Of a stretch of DNA of 64,000 bases, positions 53,502 through 62,200 are shown one piece after another (the stretch's first letter is position 1; the number at the start of each line of letters is the position of its first letter). The DNA is from Paludibacter sp. UBA6032. Its GTDB lineage: Bacteria > Bacteroidota > Bacteroidia > Bacteroidales > Paludibacteraceae. Where the stretch lies: contig DIZI01000001.1 of assembly GCA_002427885.1 (NCBI GenBank), positions 1 to 64,000 of the forward strand. The letters run 5' to 3'. The notes under the pieces are model-generated. The model was not told the origin of the DNA and did not search any database. It saw only the letters and a program-made list of their open reading frames with translations. Position numbers and translations under genes: made by a program.

Positions 53502-54254
53502 ATGAAACTTGAAAACAAAGTTGCCGTAGTAACGGGAGGCGCACGTGATTTAGGAAGAGCTATTTCCATTAAACTTGCTTCTGAAGGAGCAAAAGTGGTT
53601 ATTAATTATTTCGATAATCCAGATGATGCTCAGGAAACATTGGAAATGGTTCGGAAATTGGATTCAGAAGGGATTATTGTTCAGGGTGACATGACTAAAG
53701 CAGCCGATGTAAAACGATTATTTGATGAAACCATAAAAGCTTTCGGAAATGAAATCAATGTTTTGATCAATGTGGTTGGTGGAATTGTCGGACGCAAAAC
53801 AATTACGGAACAAGATGAAGACTGGTACAACTTTCTTATGGATGTAAATATGAAAAGCTGCTGGTTGTGTACTCGCCAGGCTGTACCTTACATGCCGGCA
53901 GGTTCTGCAATTGTCAACTTTTCATCATTAGCTGCCCGCGATGGTGGTGGTCCGGGAGCATCGATGTATGCAACTGCCAAAGGTGCTGTTATGACTTTCA
54001 CACGTTCAATGGCAAAAGAGCTCGGACCAAAAGGAATCCGTGTAAATGCATTGGCCCCCGGAACCATAGCTACTTCGTTTCACGATCGGTTTAACACTCC
54101 AGAAAATCGTGAACGCATGAAAGGAATTTATCCACTTCGCAGGGAAGGTGATGCAGGTGATGTGGCAGATTTAGTATTATTCCTGGCTGCCGCCGATTCT
54201 GATTACCTGACCGGGACGAATATTGATATTAATGGGGGAATGTCATTCTCATAA
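53502..54254 (+). CDS. SDR oxidoreductase, probable DEH reductase
   Basis: A 250-residue short-chain dehydrogenase. Cofactor motif VAVVTGGARDLGRAIS at the N-terminus, INVVGGIVGRK near residue 88, catalytic Ser in VNFSSLAARDG and the YATAKGA motif (Tyr-x-x-x-Lys), and C-terminal SDYLTGTNIDINGGMS. ATG 53502 is preferred over the TTG at 53478. The reductases of alginate loci turn DEH into 2-keto-3-deoxygluconate, and context with PL17, KdgF and the transporter supports that here. Cofactor preference is not readable. It is the last gene of the locus, followed by a hairpin. Confidence 0.87.
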   Translation: MKLENKVAVVTGGARDLGRAISIKLASEGAKVVINYFDNPDDAQETLEMVRKLDSEGIIVQGDMTKAADVKRLFDETIKAFGNEINVLINVVGGIVGRKTITEQDEDWYNFLMDVNMKSCWLCTRQAVPYMPAGSAIVNFSSLAARDGGGPGASMYATAKGAVMTFTRSMAKELGPKGIRVNALAPGTIATSFHDRFNTPENRERMKGIYPLRREGDAGDVADLVLFLAAADSDYLTGTNIDINGGMSFS

Positions 54255-54303
54255 TACACAACACATATTTAATTCGCAAGTAGAAATAATTCATAATCAA
54301 TGC

Positions 54304-54343
54304 AATAAGCTCCACATTAATTTAAATTAATATGGAGCTTATT
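54304..54343. terminator. bidirectional terminator hairpin
   Basis: AATAAGCTCCA (54304-54314) pairs with TGGAGCTTATT (54333-54343) around an inner palindrome TTAATTTAAATTAA. It sits between the convergent SDR and transporter genes and can serve both. Confidence 0.75.
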
Positions 54344-54426
54344 ATTTCAGATCTTAGCATTCATTACTAAATTTAAGAACCTACGCTACAAGATGACTAT
54401 TTAATACTTAATTACATTTAGTAAAA

Positions 54427-56103
54427 TCAGACGAATGCAAGAATGAGTATTTGAGCCAGAATTACTCTCAAAAACATAGTCATTGGATATACCGTAGAAT
54501 AAGCAACTGAGGGTTCATCGTTTCCTGAAACTGCATTGGCATAAGCCAGAGCTGGAGGATCAGTTGTACTTCCCGCCAAAATACCCATTAATGTGAAATA
54601 ATTCATTTTCAAAAATTTACGACCAACAATTCCTACAATCAATAAAGGTAAAATTGTAATTAAAAAACCACAAGCTATCCAAAGCAATCCATTACTCGAT
54701 ACAACTGTTTCTACAAATTTTCCACCGGAAGCGATACCAACACTTGCAAGGAACAAAGCAATTCCTATTTCGCGTAACATATAATTAGCACTTTGTGTGG
54801 TATAGGTAATCAGTTTTATTTTATAACCAAAGCGCGAAATGAGAATAGCCACAATAAGTGGTCCACCTGCTAATCCTAATTTTACTGGCATTGGCATTCC
54901 CGGAAAGTAAAACGGAATACTGCCAAATAAAATTCCCAAAAAGATTCCTACGAAAATGGTAATTAAATGAGGTTCATTCAATCTTTTCAACGTATTGCCA
55001 AGAATGAGTTCTACACGTTCAATTGCAGCTAATTCACCAACTACCATTACCCGGTCACCGACCTGTAACACTAAATTGCTGGTCCCGAGTAAGTCTATTC
55101 CCGAACGGTTAACACGGGTGATATTCACACCAATTGTATTGCGTAAGCCCAAAGAGCCAATAGTTTTACCATTTATTTTTGATTGTGTGATAATAATCCG
55201 ACGAGAAACTAACTGTGTCTCTGATTCTTTCCAGTCAAGTTTGGTTGGTTCACCTATAAATGCAGTGATGGCTTCAACATCTCTGGTGGTTGTAACCACC
55301 AATAATATATCATCTTTCAAAAGAACTGTTTCACCCTGAGGAATCAGGAACTCATCAACGCGTTTCAACCGTGAAACAACGAAATTACGACCAATTAAAT
55401 GCTTTATATCCCGCAATTTACGACCTTCAACCAGTTTGTTTTGAAAACGCAGGGTAAGTATTTCAGGCTTTTCCGATAGTGTTTCACTGTTGGTATTTAA
55501 TTTCTCCGTTTCTTTATCAAAACTTACTTTGAAAATAACCCGAATCAGAATCAGTGCAGTAATTATACCAACTACAGCAAGAGGATAAGCTACTGCATAA
55601 CCTAAAGCTATTTGAGGTATTTCAACAATTTCTCCGGCTTCGTGCAACTGCCTTAAGGCTTCCTGTGCAGCTCCAAGTCCCGGCGTATTCGTTACAGCTC
55701 CCGAAAGAATACCAACCATCATGGCCATAGGAATTCGTCCGGCTAAAATGTAATACAAGATAATGGTCACTCCTACCCCTAAAAAAACGATTAATGCTGC
55801 CAGCATATTCTGTTGCATTCCTCCTTTTTTAAAAGACGAAAAAAAACCGGGTCCAACCTGCATTCCAATAGTAAAAACAAATAAGATCAGACCGAACTCC
55901 CTGATAAAATGCAAAACTTCGAGATTTACCGAAAATCCAAAATGTCCGACGAACAGTCCGGCAAATAACACAAAAGTTACTCCCAAAGAAATCCCGAATA
56001 TCTTTATTTTCCCAAGCATGACTCCAATTGAAATCACAAATGCATACAGCAAAACGATATGAGCCACACTCTCATCAGTTAATAGTGAATTTAGCCACTC
56101 CAT
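54427..56103 (-). CDS. AspT/YidE-family transporter with TrkA-C domains
   Basis: A 558-residue membrane protein. Two homologous five-helix halves (AspT/YidE/YbjL duplication; for example [22 protein letters not shown] and [20 protein letters not shown]) flank two cytoplasmic RCK_C/TrkA_C-like domains at about residues 205-370 ([62 protein letters not shown]). Characterised AspT exchanges aspartate for alanine; most homologues are uncharacterised. The substrate is open. It is monocistronic and on the opposite strand to hisB. Confidence 0.88.
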   Translation of the reverse strand: MEWLNSLLTDESVAHIVLLYAFVISIGVMLGKIKIFGISLGVTFVLFAGLFVGHFGFSVNLEVLHFIREFGLILFVFTIGMQVGPGFFSSFKKGGMQQNMLAALIVFLGVGVTIILYYILAGRIPMAMMVGILSGAVTNTPGLGAAQEALRQLHEAGEIVEIPQIALGYAVAYPLAVVGIITALILIRVIFKVSFDKETEKLNTNSETLSEKPEILTLRFQNKLVEGRKLRDIKHLIGRNFVVSRLKRVDEFLIPQGETVLLKDDILLVVTTTRDVEAITAFIGEPTKLDWKESETQLVSRRIIITQSKINGKTIGSLGLRNTIGVNITRVNRSGIDLLGTSNLVLQVGDRVMVVGELAAIERVELILGNTLKRLNEPHLITIFVGIFLGILFGSIPFYFPGMPMPVKLGLAGGPLIVAILISRFGYKIKLITYTTQSANYMLREIGIALFLASVGIASGGKFVETVVSSNGLLWIACGFLITILPLLIVGIVGRKFLKMNYFTLMGILAGSTTDPPALAYANAVSGNDEPSVAYSTVYPMTMFLRVILAQILILAFV

Positions 56104-56159
56104 TTTTACTTAATTATTAAATTTATAAACCAACTGAAATATCTCCATTCTAATAAATT

Positions 56160-56167
56160 CAAAATTA
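56160..56167 (-). promoter_or_regulatory. -7 box for the AspT-like transporter gene
   Basis: TAATTTTG on the minus strand, 56 nt upstream of the start codon. No matching -33 TTTG is seen. Confidence 0.4.
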
Positions 56168-56271
56168 CTGAATTAAAATCAAAAAAACCAGAATACTTCA
56201 ACTTATGTTTTGATATTCCGAATAAAAGTAAGCATCGAGTCAATTCATTTTCTCATCAAATAAAAAATGGC

Positions 56272-56279
56272 TATTTTTG
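56272..56279 (+). promoter_or_regulatory. -7 box for hisB
   Basis: TATTTTTG lies 66 nt upstream of the hisB ATG and matches the Bacteroidetes -7 element; the -33 region is not clear. Confidence 0.5.
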
Positions 56280-56345
56280 TAGTCAGTTTATCATGACTGC
56301 CGGACCAAACAGAGATTTTACCCCAATCCAATCATCATTAAACTT

Positions 56346-57491
56346 ATGACGAATATAGAAAACAGCAATATAAAAAAGAAAGTACTTTTTATCGACCGCG
56401 ATGGAACAATTATAGTTGAACCTCCGGTAACCTTTCAGGTGGACCGGGTAGATCAGATTGAGTTCTTACCTTCCGTATTACGAAACCTGCACTTCATTCG
56501 TCATAAGCTCGATTTTGAATGGGCGATGGTGACCAATCAGGATGGACTCGGCACCCCGGTTTATCCGCAGGAAAATTTTGAGAATGTTCAGGCCAAATTC
56601 TTACAAACTCTGGCAAATGAAGATATTCAATTTGATAAGATATTCATTGACAAATCTTTTCCTGAAGATCATTTACCTACGCGAAAACCCGGAACTGCTC
56701 TGCTAACTGAATATTTTTCGGAAAACTATGATTTAGCGGGTTCGTTTGTTATTGGTGACAGATACACCGATGTGGAATTAGCAAAAAATTTAGGTTGTAA
56801 AGCTATTTTTCTCAGCGACGATGCAAGCATTTTAACAGATAGAGGATTAACTGAATTTTGTGCCCTGCAAACCATGAGTTGGGACAGGATTACAGAGTTT
56901 CTTTTTGCAGGCGAAAGAACAGCAACCGTTAAACGAACAACCAAAGAAACAGATATATTAATTGAACTGAATCTGGACGGTTCAGGAAAGTGCAACATCA
57001 ACACGGGATTAAAATTCTATGATCACATGTTGGAACAAATCGGTAAACATTCCGGTTCCGATCTGACAATTCTGGTAAATGGAGATTTGGAAGTGGATGA
57101 ACATCATACCATTGAAGATACTGCCATTGCCCTTGGTGAAGCTTTTGGAAAAGCATTGGGAAATAAACGGGGCATTGAACGTTACGGATTCAGTTTGCCA
57201 ATGGACGATTGTTTGTGCTCGGTGGCACTCGATTTTGGAGGTCGTTCGTGGCTGGTCTTTGATGCTGAGTTTAAACGTGAATATATTGGAGATCTTCCCA
57301 CAGAAATGATTTTTCATTTCTTTAAATCCTTCAGCGATGCCGCAAAAATGAATTTGAATATCAAAGCTCAAGGTTACAACGAGCATCATAAAATCGAAGG
57401 CATATTTAAAGCTTTGGCAAAGTCCATTAAAATGGCTGTCAAGAGAGATATTTACCAATATGAATTACCCTCTACCAAAGGAATTCTTTAA
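56346..57491 (+). CDS. hisB: bifunctional HisB (histidinol-phosphatase / IGP dehydratase)
   Basis: A 381-residue histidine biosynthesis enzyme with two domains. Residues about 10-175 form a HAD histidinol-phosphatase (nucleophile motif [16 protein letters not shown], Lys in [21 protein letters not shown]). Residues about 195-381 form imidazoleglycerol-phosphate dehydratase, with the metal motifs [28 protein letters not shown] and [17 protein letters not shown]. The Cys/His zinc loop of the E. coli phosphatase domain is not present: the segment reads [16 protein letters not shown]. It stands outside any his operon in this window and has its own promoter. Confidence 0.95.
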   Translation: MTNIENSNIKKKVLFIDRDGTIIVEPPVTFQVDRVDQIEFLPSVLRNLHFIRHKLDFEWAMVTNQDGLGTPVYPQENFENVQAKFLQTLANEDIQFDKIFIDKSFPEDHLPTRKPGTALLTEYFSENYDLAGSFVIGDRYTDVELAKNLGCKAIFLSDDASILTDRGLTEFCALQTMSWDRITEFLFAGERTATVKRTTKETDILIELNLDGSGKCNINTGLKFYDHMLEQIGKHSGSDLTILVNGDLEVDEHHTIEDTAIALGEAFGKALGNKRGIERYGFSLPMDDCLCSVALDFGGRSWLVFDAEFKREYIGDLPTEMIFHFFKSFSDAAKMNLNIKAQGYNEHHKIEGIFKALAKSIKMAVKRDIYQYELPSTKGIL

Positions 57492-57529
57492 TTTACAATT
57501 TACATATTTACAATTTATAATTTACAGTT
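57491..57529. repeat. inverted copies of the AATTGTAAAT repeat after hisB
   Basis: ATTTACAATT occurs at 57491-57500 and 57506-57515, again 15 bp apart, and a variant ATTTACAGTT at 57520-57529. This is the inverse orientation of the pairs before groEL and serB. Confidence 0.5.
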
Positions 57530-57597
57530 CAATATCGGCATAGACTTTATTTAGTCGGTTTTTAATTGGAAAACTGCTTTTCAAACTCTCATAAAAA

Positions 57598-59211
57598 ATG
57601 AAATTTAAACTTCGCAATATTTTTCTTACAATCACATTTTTATTTTATTGTATTAGCTTATATTCCCAACCGGCTGATACCGAACGACCCCGCTTGGTTA
57701 TTGGAATCATGGTGGATGGCTTACAGCAAAAACACATTGATTTATTATGGAATTATTTCGACCCGAATGGTTTCAAAAAAATTATCGGAGAAGGGAGTAA
57801 TTGTGAAAATGTTCATTATGATATTATTTCAGCCGGAGATGCATCGGACATTGCCAATGTAATGACCGGCTCCATTCCCTATTTCAACGGAATTGCCGGC
57901 AATAATTATTACGATCGTGATTCCAGAAGCGTGGTACCCATTATTGAGGACGATAACCAGGTTGGTATTGGAACAAAACGGACTGTTTCGGCTCACAATA
58001 TGCTTTCGAGCACCATAATGGACGAATTGATGCTGGCCTATCCGAAAAAATCGAAAAGTTATGCCGTGGCCATCAATGCAACAGATGCCATAATGCTGGG
58101 TGGACATACTGCAAATAGTGTAGCATGGATTGATGATGAACAGTTGAAATGGGTTACCACCGGTTACTATACCGATGGCTTATCGCATTGGGCTGATGAT
58201 ATGAATGTAAACGGAGTATTTCAAAATTACACCGCCCGCACCTGGGGTCCTCTTTATGCCATCAATACTTATTCTTCGGCTCCAAACAGAGAGGACAAAC
58301 GATTTGGTTTTCTTTACGATCCAAGAAGCCTGAAATCTAAAAACTTACCGGAAACGATCCTCAAAACCACCCCTTCAGCGAATTCTCTGGTGGCCGATTT
58401 AGCATTGAAAATTATTACGGAAGAACAATTGGGAACAGATAAATATCCCGATATGATGATGTTACAATTCACGGTTCGCACACCTTTCGAAAAAACATCG
58501 GCTTTGCAATCAGCCGAAAAGGAAGATATGTATTTGCGATTAGACAAAGACATCCAAAACTTACTTCAAAAAATTGATGTGAAAATCGGTTTAAATAAGA
58601 CCCTGGTTTTTATGTTTGGGAATCAGACCGGTGTACATTCGCCGGCCGAATTGGGAGAAAACAAAATTCCTGCCGGTTATTTTAATGCCAATCGATCTAT
58701 GGCTTTACTTAGTACTTATTTAATGGCAGTTTATGGACAGGAACGCTGGATTGACGGATATTATGCAAAAAATATCTATCTGAATAAAAAGAAAATCGAA
58801 GAGAAGAAAATCAACTTCCACGAAATGCAACAAAATATTGCCCAGTTTATGCTCGAATTCGAAGGTATTCAGGATGCTTTTCCTTCTTCTCAGGTATTGA
58901 ATATGGGACGGAATGGCAACAGCATACTTGAACGGATTCAAAATTCTTCCAATAAAAAAAGCATTGGCGATATTATCCTCACCTTGCTTCCGGGTTGGAT
59001 TGAAGTTGATGATAAAAATAATCCTGTCGGAGAATCGAATGCAATTGTTTCATATACGCCGCTGTATTTTTATGGTTGGCAGATTCCGGCTAAGAAAGTA
59101 ATAAGATCATACCAAACGACCGATATCGCACCAACAATATCCCGGATATTAAATATTCCCATGCCGAATGCAAGTCTCGGAAAACCGATAGAGGAAGTTA
59201 TTTCAAAATAA
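57598..59211 (+). CDS. PafA-like alkaline phosphatase homologue, probably inactive
   Basis: A 537-residue secreted protein (signal peptide ends near LYSQ, about 25) of the type I phosphodiesterase/alkaline phosphatase superfamily. It follows the PafA scaffold: RPRLVIGIMVDGLQQKHIDLL, GFKKIIGEGSNCENVHYD, MTGSIPYFNGIAGN and GGHTANSVAWID. The catalytic features are lost: the nucleophile Thr of the T-A-x-G-H motif is replaced in SAGDASDIANVMTGS, the Asp/His metal pair in the SSTDxxxH motif reads FTVRTPFEKTS, the ADHG motif reads FGNQTG, and the late His motif reads GESNAIVSYTP. Only the first metal Asp (MVDG) remains. I infer a pseudo-enzyme, perhaps a binding or scaffolding protein in the periplasm. 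It follows hisB by about 105 bp. Confidence 0.8.
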   Translation: MKFKLRNIFLTITFLFYCISLYSQPADTERPRLVIGIMVDGLQQKHIDLLWNYFDPNGFKKIIGEGSNCENVHYDIISAGDASDIANVMTGSIPYFNGIAGNNYYDRDSRSVVPIIEDDNQVGIGTKRTVSAHNMLSSTIMDELMLAYPKKSKSYAVAINATDAIMLGGHTANSVAWIDDEQLKWVTTGYYTDGLSHWADDMNVNGVFQNYTARTWGPLYAINTYSSAPNREDKRFGFLYDPRSLKSKNLPETILKTTPSANSLVADLALKIITEEQLGTDKYPDMMMLQFTVRTPFEKTSALQSAEKEDMYLRLDKDIQNLLQKIDVKIGLNKTLVFMFGNQTGVHSPAELGENKIPAGYFNANRSMALLSTYLMAVYGQERWIDGYYAKNIYLNKKKIEEKKINFHEMQQNIAQFMLEFEGIQDAFPSSQVLNMGRNGNSILERIQNSSNKKSIGDIILTLLPGWIEVDDKNNPVGESNAIVSYTPLYFYGWQIPAKKVIRSYQTTDIAPTISRILNIPMPNASLGKPIEEVISK

Positions 59212-59270
59212 AAGACAGATAATAAACGAACAATAAAACCATATTCTGAGGTTTGAATTAAATTAAACAC

Positions 59271-60449
59271 ATGAATTATAATTTCGATGAACTAATTGAC
59301 CGTCATAATACTGACTCAGTAAAAGTAGAACGTTGCAAATCACTTTTCGGAACCGAAAATATATTACCCCTATGGGTTGCCGATATGGACTTCCGCACAC
59401 CCGATTTCATCCTGAAAGCTATTCAACAGCGGTTGGAACATCCCATTTTGGGCTACAGCATGACACCCAAGAATTTCTATCCTTTGCTTATCAAATGGAT
59501 AAAAGAGCATCACAACTGGGATTTAAAACGGGAATGGATTGGGTTTTTACCGGGGATTGTACCGGGATTATCATTTACAGTTCAATGTTTTACCGAACCC
59601 GGTGACGAAATTATAGTTCAGCCCCCGGTTTATTATCCTTTTTTCCATGTCGTTCAAAAAAACCACCGAAAACTAGTTTACAATCAATTGAACGAGGTTA
59701 ATGCTAAATACGAAATGAATTTTGAAGATTTGGAAAGCAAGATTACTTCCAAAACGAAGATGCTTATTTTGTGTAATCCCCACAATCCCGGGGGCAGAGT
59801 ATGGTCAGCAGAAACATTAAAACGTCTTGATGAAATTTGCAGCAAGCACAATATTCTGATTATATCCGACGAAATTCACGCTGATATGGTGCTACCGGGC
59901 TCAACTCATACACCTTATGCAACCGTTTCTGACTCGGCTACTCAGAGTTCCGTTACCTTTATGGCACCAAGTAAGGTATTTAATATGCCGGGGCTGATCA
60001 GTTCATCGTATATCATACCCAATGCAGGTCTGAGGGAAAAATTTGTTGAATTTTTGGAAGCATCAGAAATGGGTGGTGGCAATGTTCTGGCTTATGCAGC
60101 AACTGTTGCAGCTTACGAAAACGGGGAAGAATGGCGGACACAAATGCTTGATTATGTACAGGGAAACATTAACTACATTGCTGATTTCTTGAAAAACAAT
60201 ATTCCTCAGATTAATCCCATGATTCCGGAAGCTTCGTTTCTTGTGTGGCTCGATTGCAAAAAAATGGGTATGGAGACCGATGATTTATTCAATTTTTTCT
60301 CTCAAAAAGCCGGATTAGGATTGAACAAAGGAACCGTTTTTGGTCCCGGAGGTGAATATCATTTACGATTAAATGTGGCTTGCCCCAGAAGTATTTTAGT
60401 GCAGGCAATGAAACAATTGAAAGAAACGATTGATGCGTCGCGTTATTGA
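59271..60449 (+). CDS. patB: PatB/MalY-type cystathionine beta-lyase
   Basis: A 392-residue fold-type I PLP enzyme. The N-terminus MNYNFDELIDRHNTDSVKVER and LPLWVADMDFRTPDFILKAI are hallmarks of the MalY/PatB group. NPHNPGGRVWS, ISDEIHADMVLPG and the PLP-binding Lys in FMAPSKVFNMPGL are present, and the phosphate/carboxylate-binding Arg is in YHLRLNVACP. These enzymes release sulfide, pyruvate and ammonia from cysteine conjugates or split cystathionine. It starts 59 bp after the phosphatase-like gene. Confidence 0.92.
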   Translation: MNYNFDELIDRHNTDSVKVERCKSLFGTENILPLWVADMDFRTPDFILKAIQQRLEHPILGYSMTPKNFYPLLIKWIKEHHNWDLKREWIGFLPGIVPGLSFTVQCFTEPGDEIIVQPPVYYPFFHVVQKNHRKLVYNQLNEVNAKYEMNFEDLESKITSKTKMLILCNPHNPGGRVWSAETLKRLDEICSKHNILIISDEIHADMVLPGSTHTPYATVSDSATQSSVTFMAPSKVFNMPGLISSSYIIPNAGLREKFVEFLEASEMGGGNVLAYAATVAAYENGEEWRTQMLDYVQGNINYIADFLKNNIPQINPMIPEASFLVWLDCKKMGMETDDLFNFFSQKAGLGLNKGTVFGPGGEYHLRLNVACPRSILVQAMKQLKETIDASRY

Positions 60450-60511
60450 TAGTTATTTGGTACACGATAGTAATTCGTGAAATTCGTTTTAATTCGTTTA
60501 ATTTGTAATTT

Positions 60512-61174
60512 ATGGATGTAAAAATTGATGCTTCCTGGAAACAGGCTTTAAAGGCTGAATTCGACAAAGAATACTTTGCCGGGCTAACCAGTTTTGTGCG
60601 AAATGAATATAAAACAAAATTGACCTTTCCACCCGCTTCGTTAATTTTCAACGCATTCGATCAATGTCCCTTCGATCAGGTAAAAGTAGTGATCATCGGA
60701 CAGGATCCTTATCATGGCGATGGACAGGCACATGGTTTGTGTTTTTCGGTGAATGATGGTGTGGCTTTTCCACCTTCGTTGCTTAATATTTTTAAAGAAA
60801 TAGAACGCGATCTCGGTAAAAAAAGTCCCGCAAGTGGTAATTTGACACGCTGGGCACAACAGGGTGTTTTGCTACTGAATGCCACCCTCACCGTTCAGGC
60901 TCACATGGCCGGTTCTCATCAGGGAAAGGGTTGGGAAACATTTACCGATGCAGTCATCCGGAAATTGGCTACAGAAAAAGAAAGTCTGGTATTTATGCTC
61001 TGGGGATCGTATGCTCAACAAAAGGGGGCATTTATTGATTCCAACCGTCATCTGGTTCTAAAATCGGTTCATCCCTCTCCTCTATCCGCCTATCGCGGTT
61101 TTATTGGCAACAATCATTTTTCATTGGCCAACAGGTATTTAAAAGAGCATAACAAGCCAGAAATAAACTGGTAA
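60512..61174 (+). CDS. ung: uracil-DNA glycosylase
   Basis: A 220-residue family 1 UDG. The water-activating motif GQDPYHGDGQAHGL (catalytic Asp), the uracil-binding FPPSLLNIFKEI and LLLNATLTVQ, and the Leu-intercalation loop HPSPLSAYRGF are all intact. It removes uracil from DNA to start base excision repair. The stop codon ends at 61174 and the convergent epimerase gene's stop begins at 61175, with no spacer at all. Confidence 0.97.
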   Translation: MDVKIDASWKQALKAEFDKEYFAGLTSFVRNEYKTKLTFPPASLIFNAFDQCPFDQVKVVIIGQDPYHGDGQAHGLCFSVNDGVAFPPSLLNIFKEIERDLGKKSPASGNLTRWAQQGVLLLNATLTVQAHMAGSHQGKGWETFTDAVIRKLATEKESLVFMLWGSYAQQKGAFIDSNRHLVLKSVHPSPLSAYRGFIGNNHFSLANRYLKEHNKPEINW

Positions 61175-62056
61175 TCAGTTTAATAAATTTGCCAATGCTT
61201 TATCAATCCTTGGAAAAGTAAAATGATAGCCAATTCCAGACAATCGCTTGGGAATGACATACGAACTGTTTAAAATCAATTCCGGTTCGGTTCCGATAAA
61301 TTTTGCAGCAAACTCAATAACAAATCTCGGAGCCGGAATTCCAAAAGGAACATGAAGCGATTGTTGAAGTAAAAGCATAAATTCCCTGTTGGAAACCGGT
61401 TGTGGAGCTGTACAATTGAAGATTCCCTGTTCATCTGTGTTTTTCATCAGGAATAATAATATCCGGAAATAATCCTCCTGATGTATCCAACTAAACATTT
61501 GCGTTCCTTCAGCTTGTTTTCCTCCCAGCCCAAAACGGGTCAACAATACCAATGGATTCAAAGCACCGCCATTTTTTCCAAGAACAACCGATGTTCGCAA
61601 AGCAATCTGTCGGGTATCAGGCAATTTAAAATCAAAAAAAATATTTTCCCATTGGCTAACTACTTCGGATAAAAAATCAGTTCCCAAAACAGCTTCATCT
61701 TCAGTCATTGGAAGTAACAACGAAGGTTTATAAATGCCTGTAGCACTTGCATTCACCCACAGTTTCGGTGGATTTTTACAAGCCTTTATCGCATTTCCAA
61801 TCAACGATGTACTATTTATTCTTGAATCTAAAATGGCTGTTTTGTTTGCCTGTGTATGTCTGCAATTGATGGATTTCCCTGCCAGATTTACGACCAACTC
61901 TGCATTTTCAAATGCACTTGTCAAATCGGCGGGATTCCATGAAATCCCTTCAGGGTTTCGCGAAACGATGAAGACCTTATATCCCATTTCTCTGAAACGC
62001 ATATTTAAAAAAGTGCCAATAAATCCGGTACCTCCGGCAATTACTATTTTTTTCAT
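61175..62056 (-). CDS. TIGR01777/YfcH-type epimerase-like protein
   Basis: A 293-residue NAD(P)-binding protein of the extended SDR group. KKIVIAGGTGFIGTFLNMRF is the Rossmann motif, WNPADLTSAFENAELVVNLAGKSINCRHT and VNASATGIYKPS follow, and DUF1731-like C-terminal sequence (ELILNSSYVIPKRLSGIGYHFTFPRIDKAL) ends it. ATG at 62056 is preferred over a TTG seven codons upstream. The Tyr-x-x-x-Lys of active SDR enzymes is not evident (ATGIYKPSLLL). Function is unknown; related E. coli YfcH is not well defined. Confidence 0.88.
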   Translation of the reverse strand: MKKIVIAGGTGFIGTFLNMRFREMGYKVFIVSRNPEGISWNPADLTSAFENAELVVNLAGKSINCRHTQANKTAILDSRINSTSLIGNAIKACKNPPKLWVNASATGIYKPSLLLPMTEDEAVLGTDFLSEVVSQWENIFFDFKLPDTRQIALRTSVVLGKNGGALNPLVLLTRFGLGGKQAEGTQMFSWIHQEDYFRILLFLMKNTDEQGIFNCTAPQPVSNREFMLLLQQSLHVPFGIPAPRFVIEFAAKFIGTEPELILNSSYVIPKRLSGIGYHFTFPRIDKALANLLN

Positions 62057-62113
62057 TGTTTTTTTGTGTGACTGCAAAATTCGTAAAAATTCTACACTGA
62101 AATTACATTAAAT

Positions 62114-62146
62114 AAAAACTCCCCTGTAAAAGTTACAGAGGAGCTT
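62114..62146 (-). terminator. terminator of the pseudouridine synthase gene
   Basis: On the minus strand AGCTCCTCTGTAA pairs with TTACAGGGGAG (one mismatch), followed by TTTTTATTT. It lies 55 bp past the rluB-like stop. Confidence 0.8.
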
Positions 62147-62200
62147 TCGCATTGAATTGAATAATTCAATTATTCATAGATCATTATTGAAGTCAAATGA

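Noticed and set aside
54304..54343. Long palindrome considered as another regulator site
   Set aside because: Its arms do not match TTGGTNNACCAA; location between convergent genes fits a terminator.
57009..57458. 149-codon minus-strand open frame inside hisB
   Set aside because: It mirrors the conserved dehydratase domain; no independent start signals or homology were seen.
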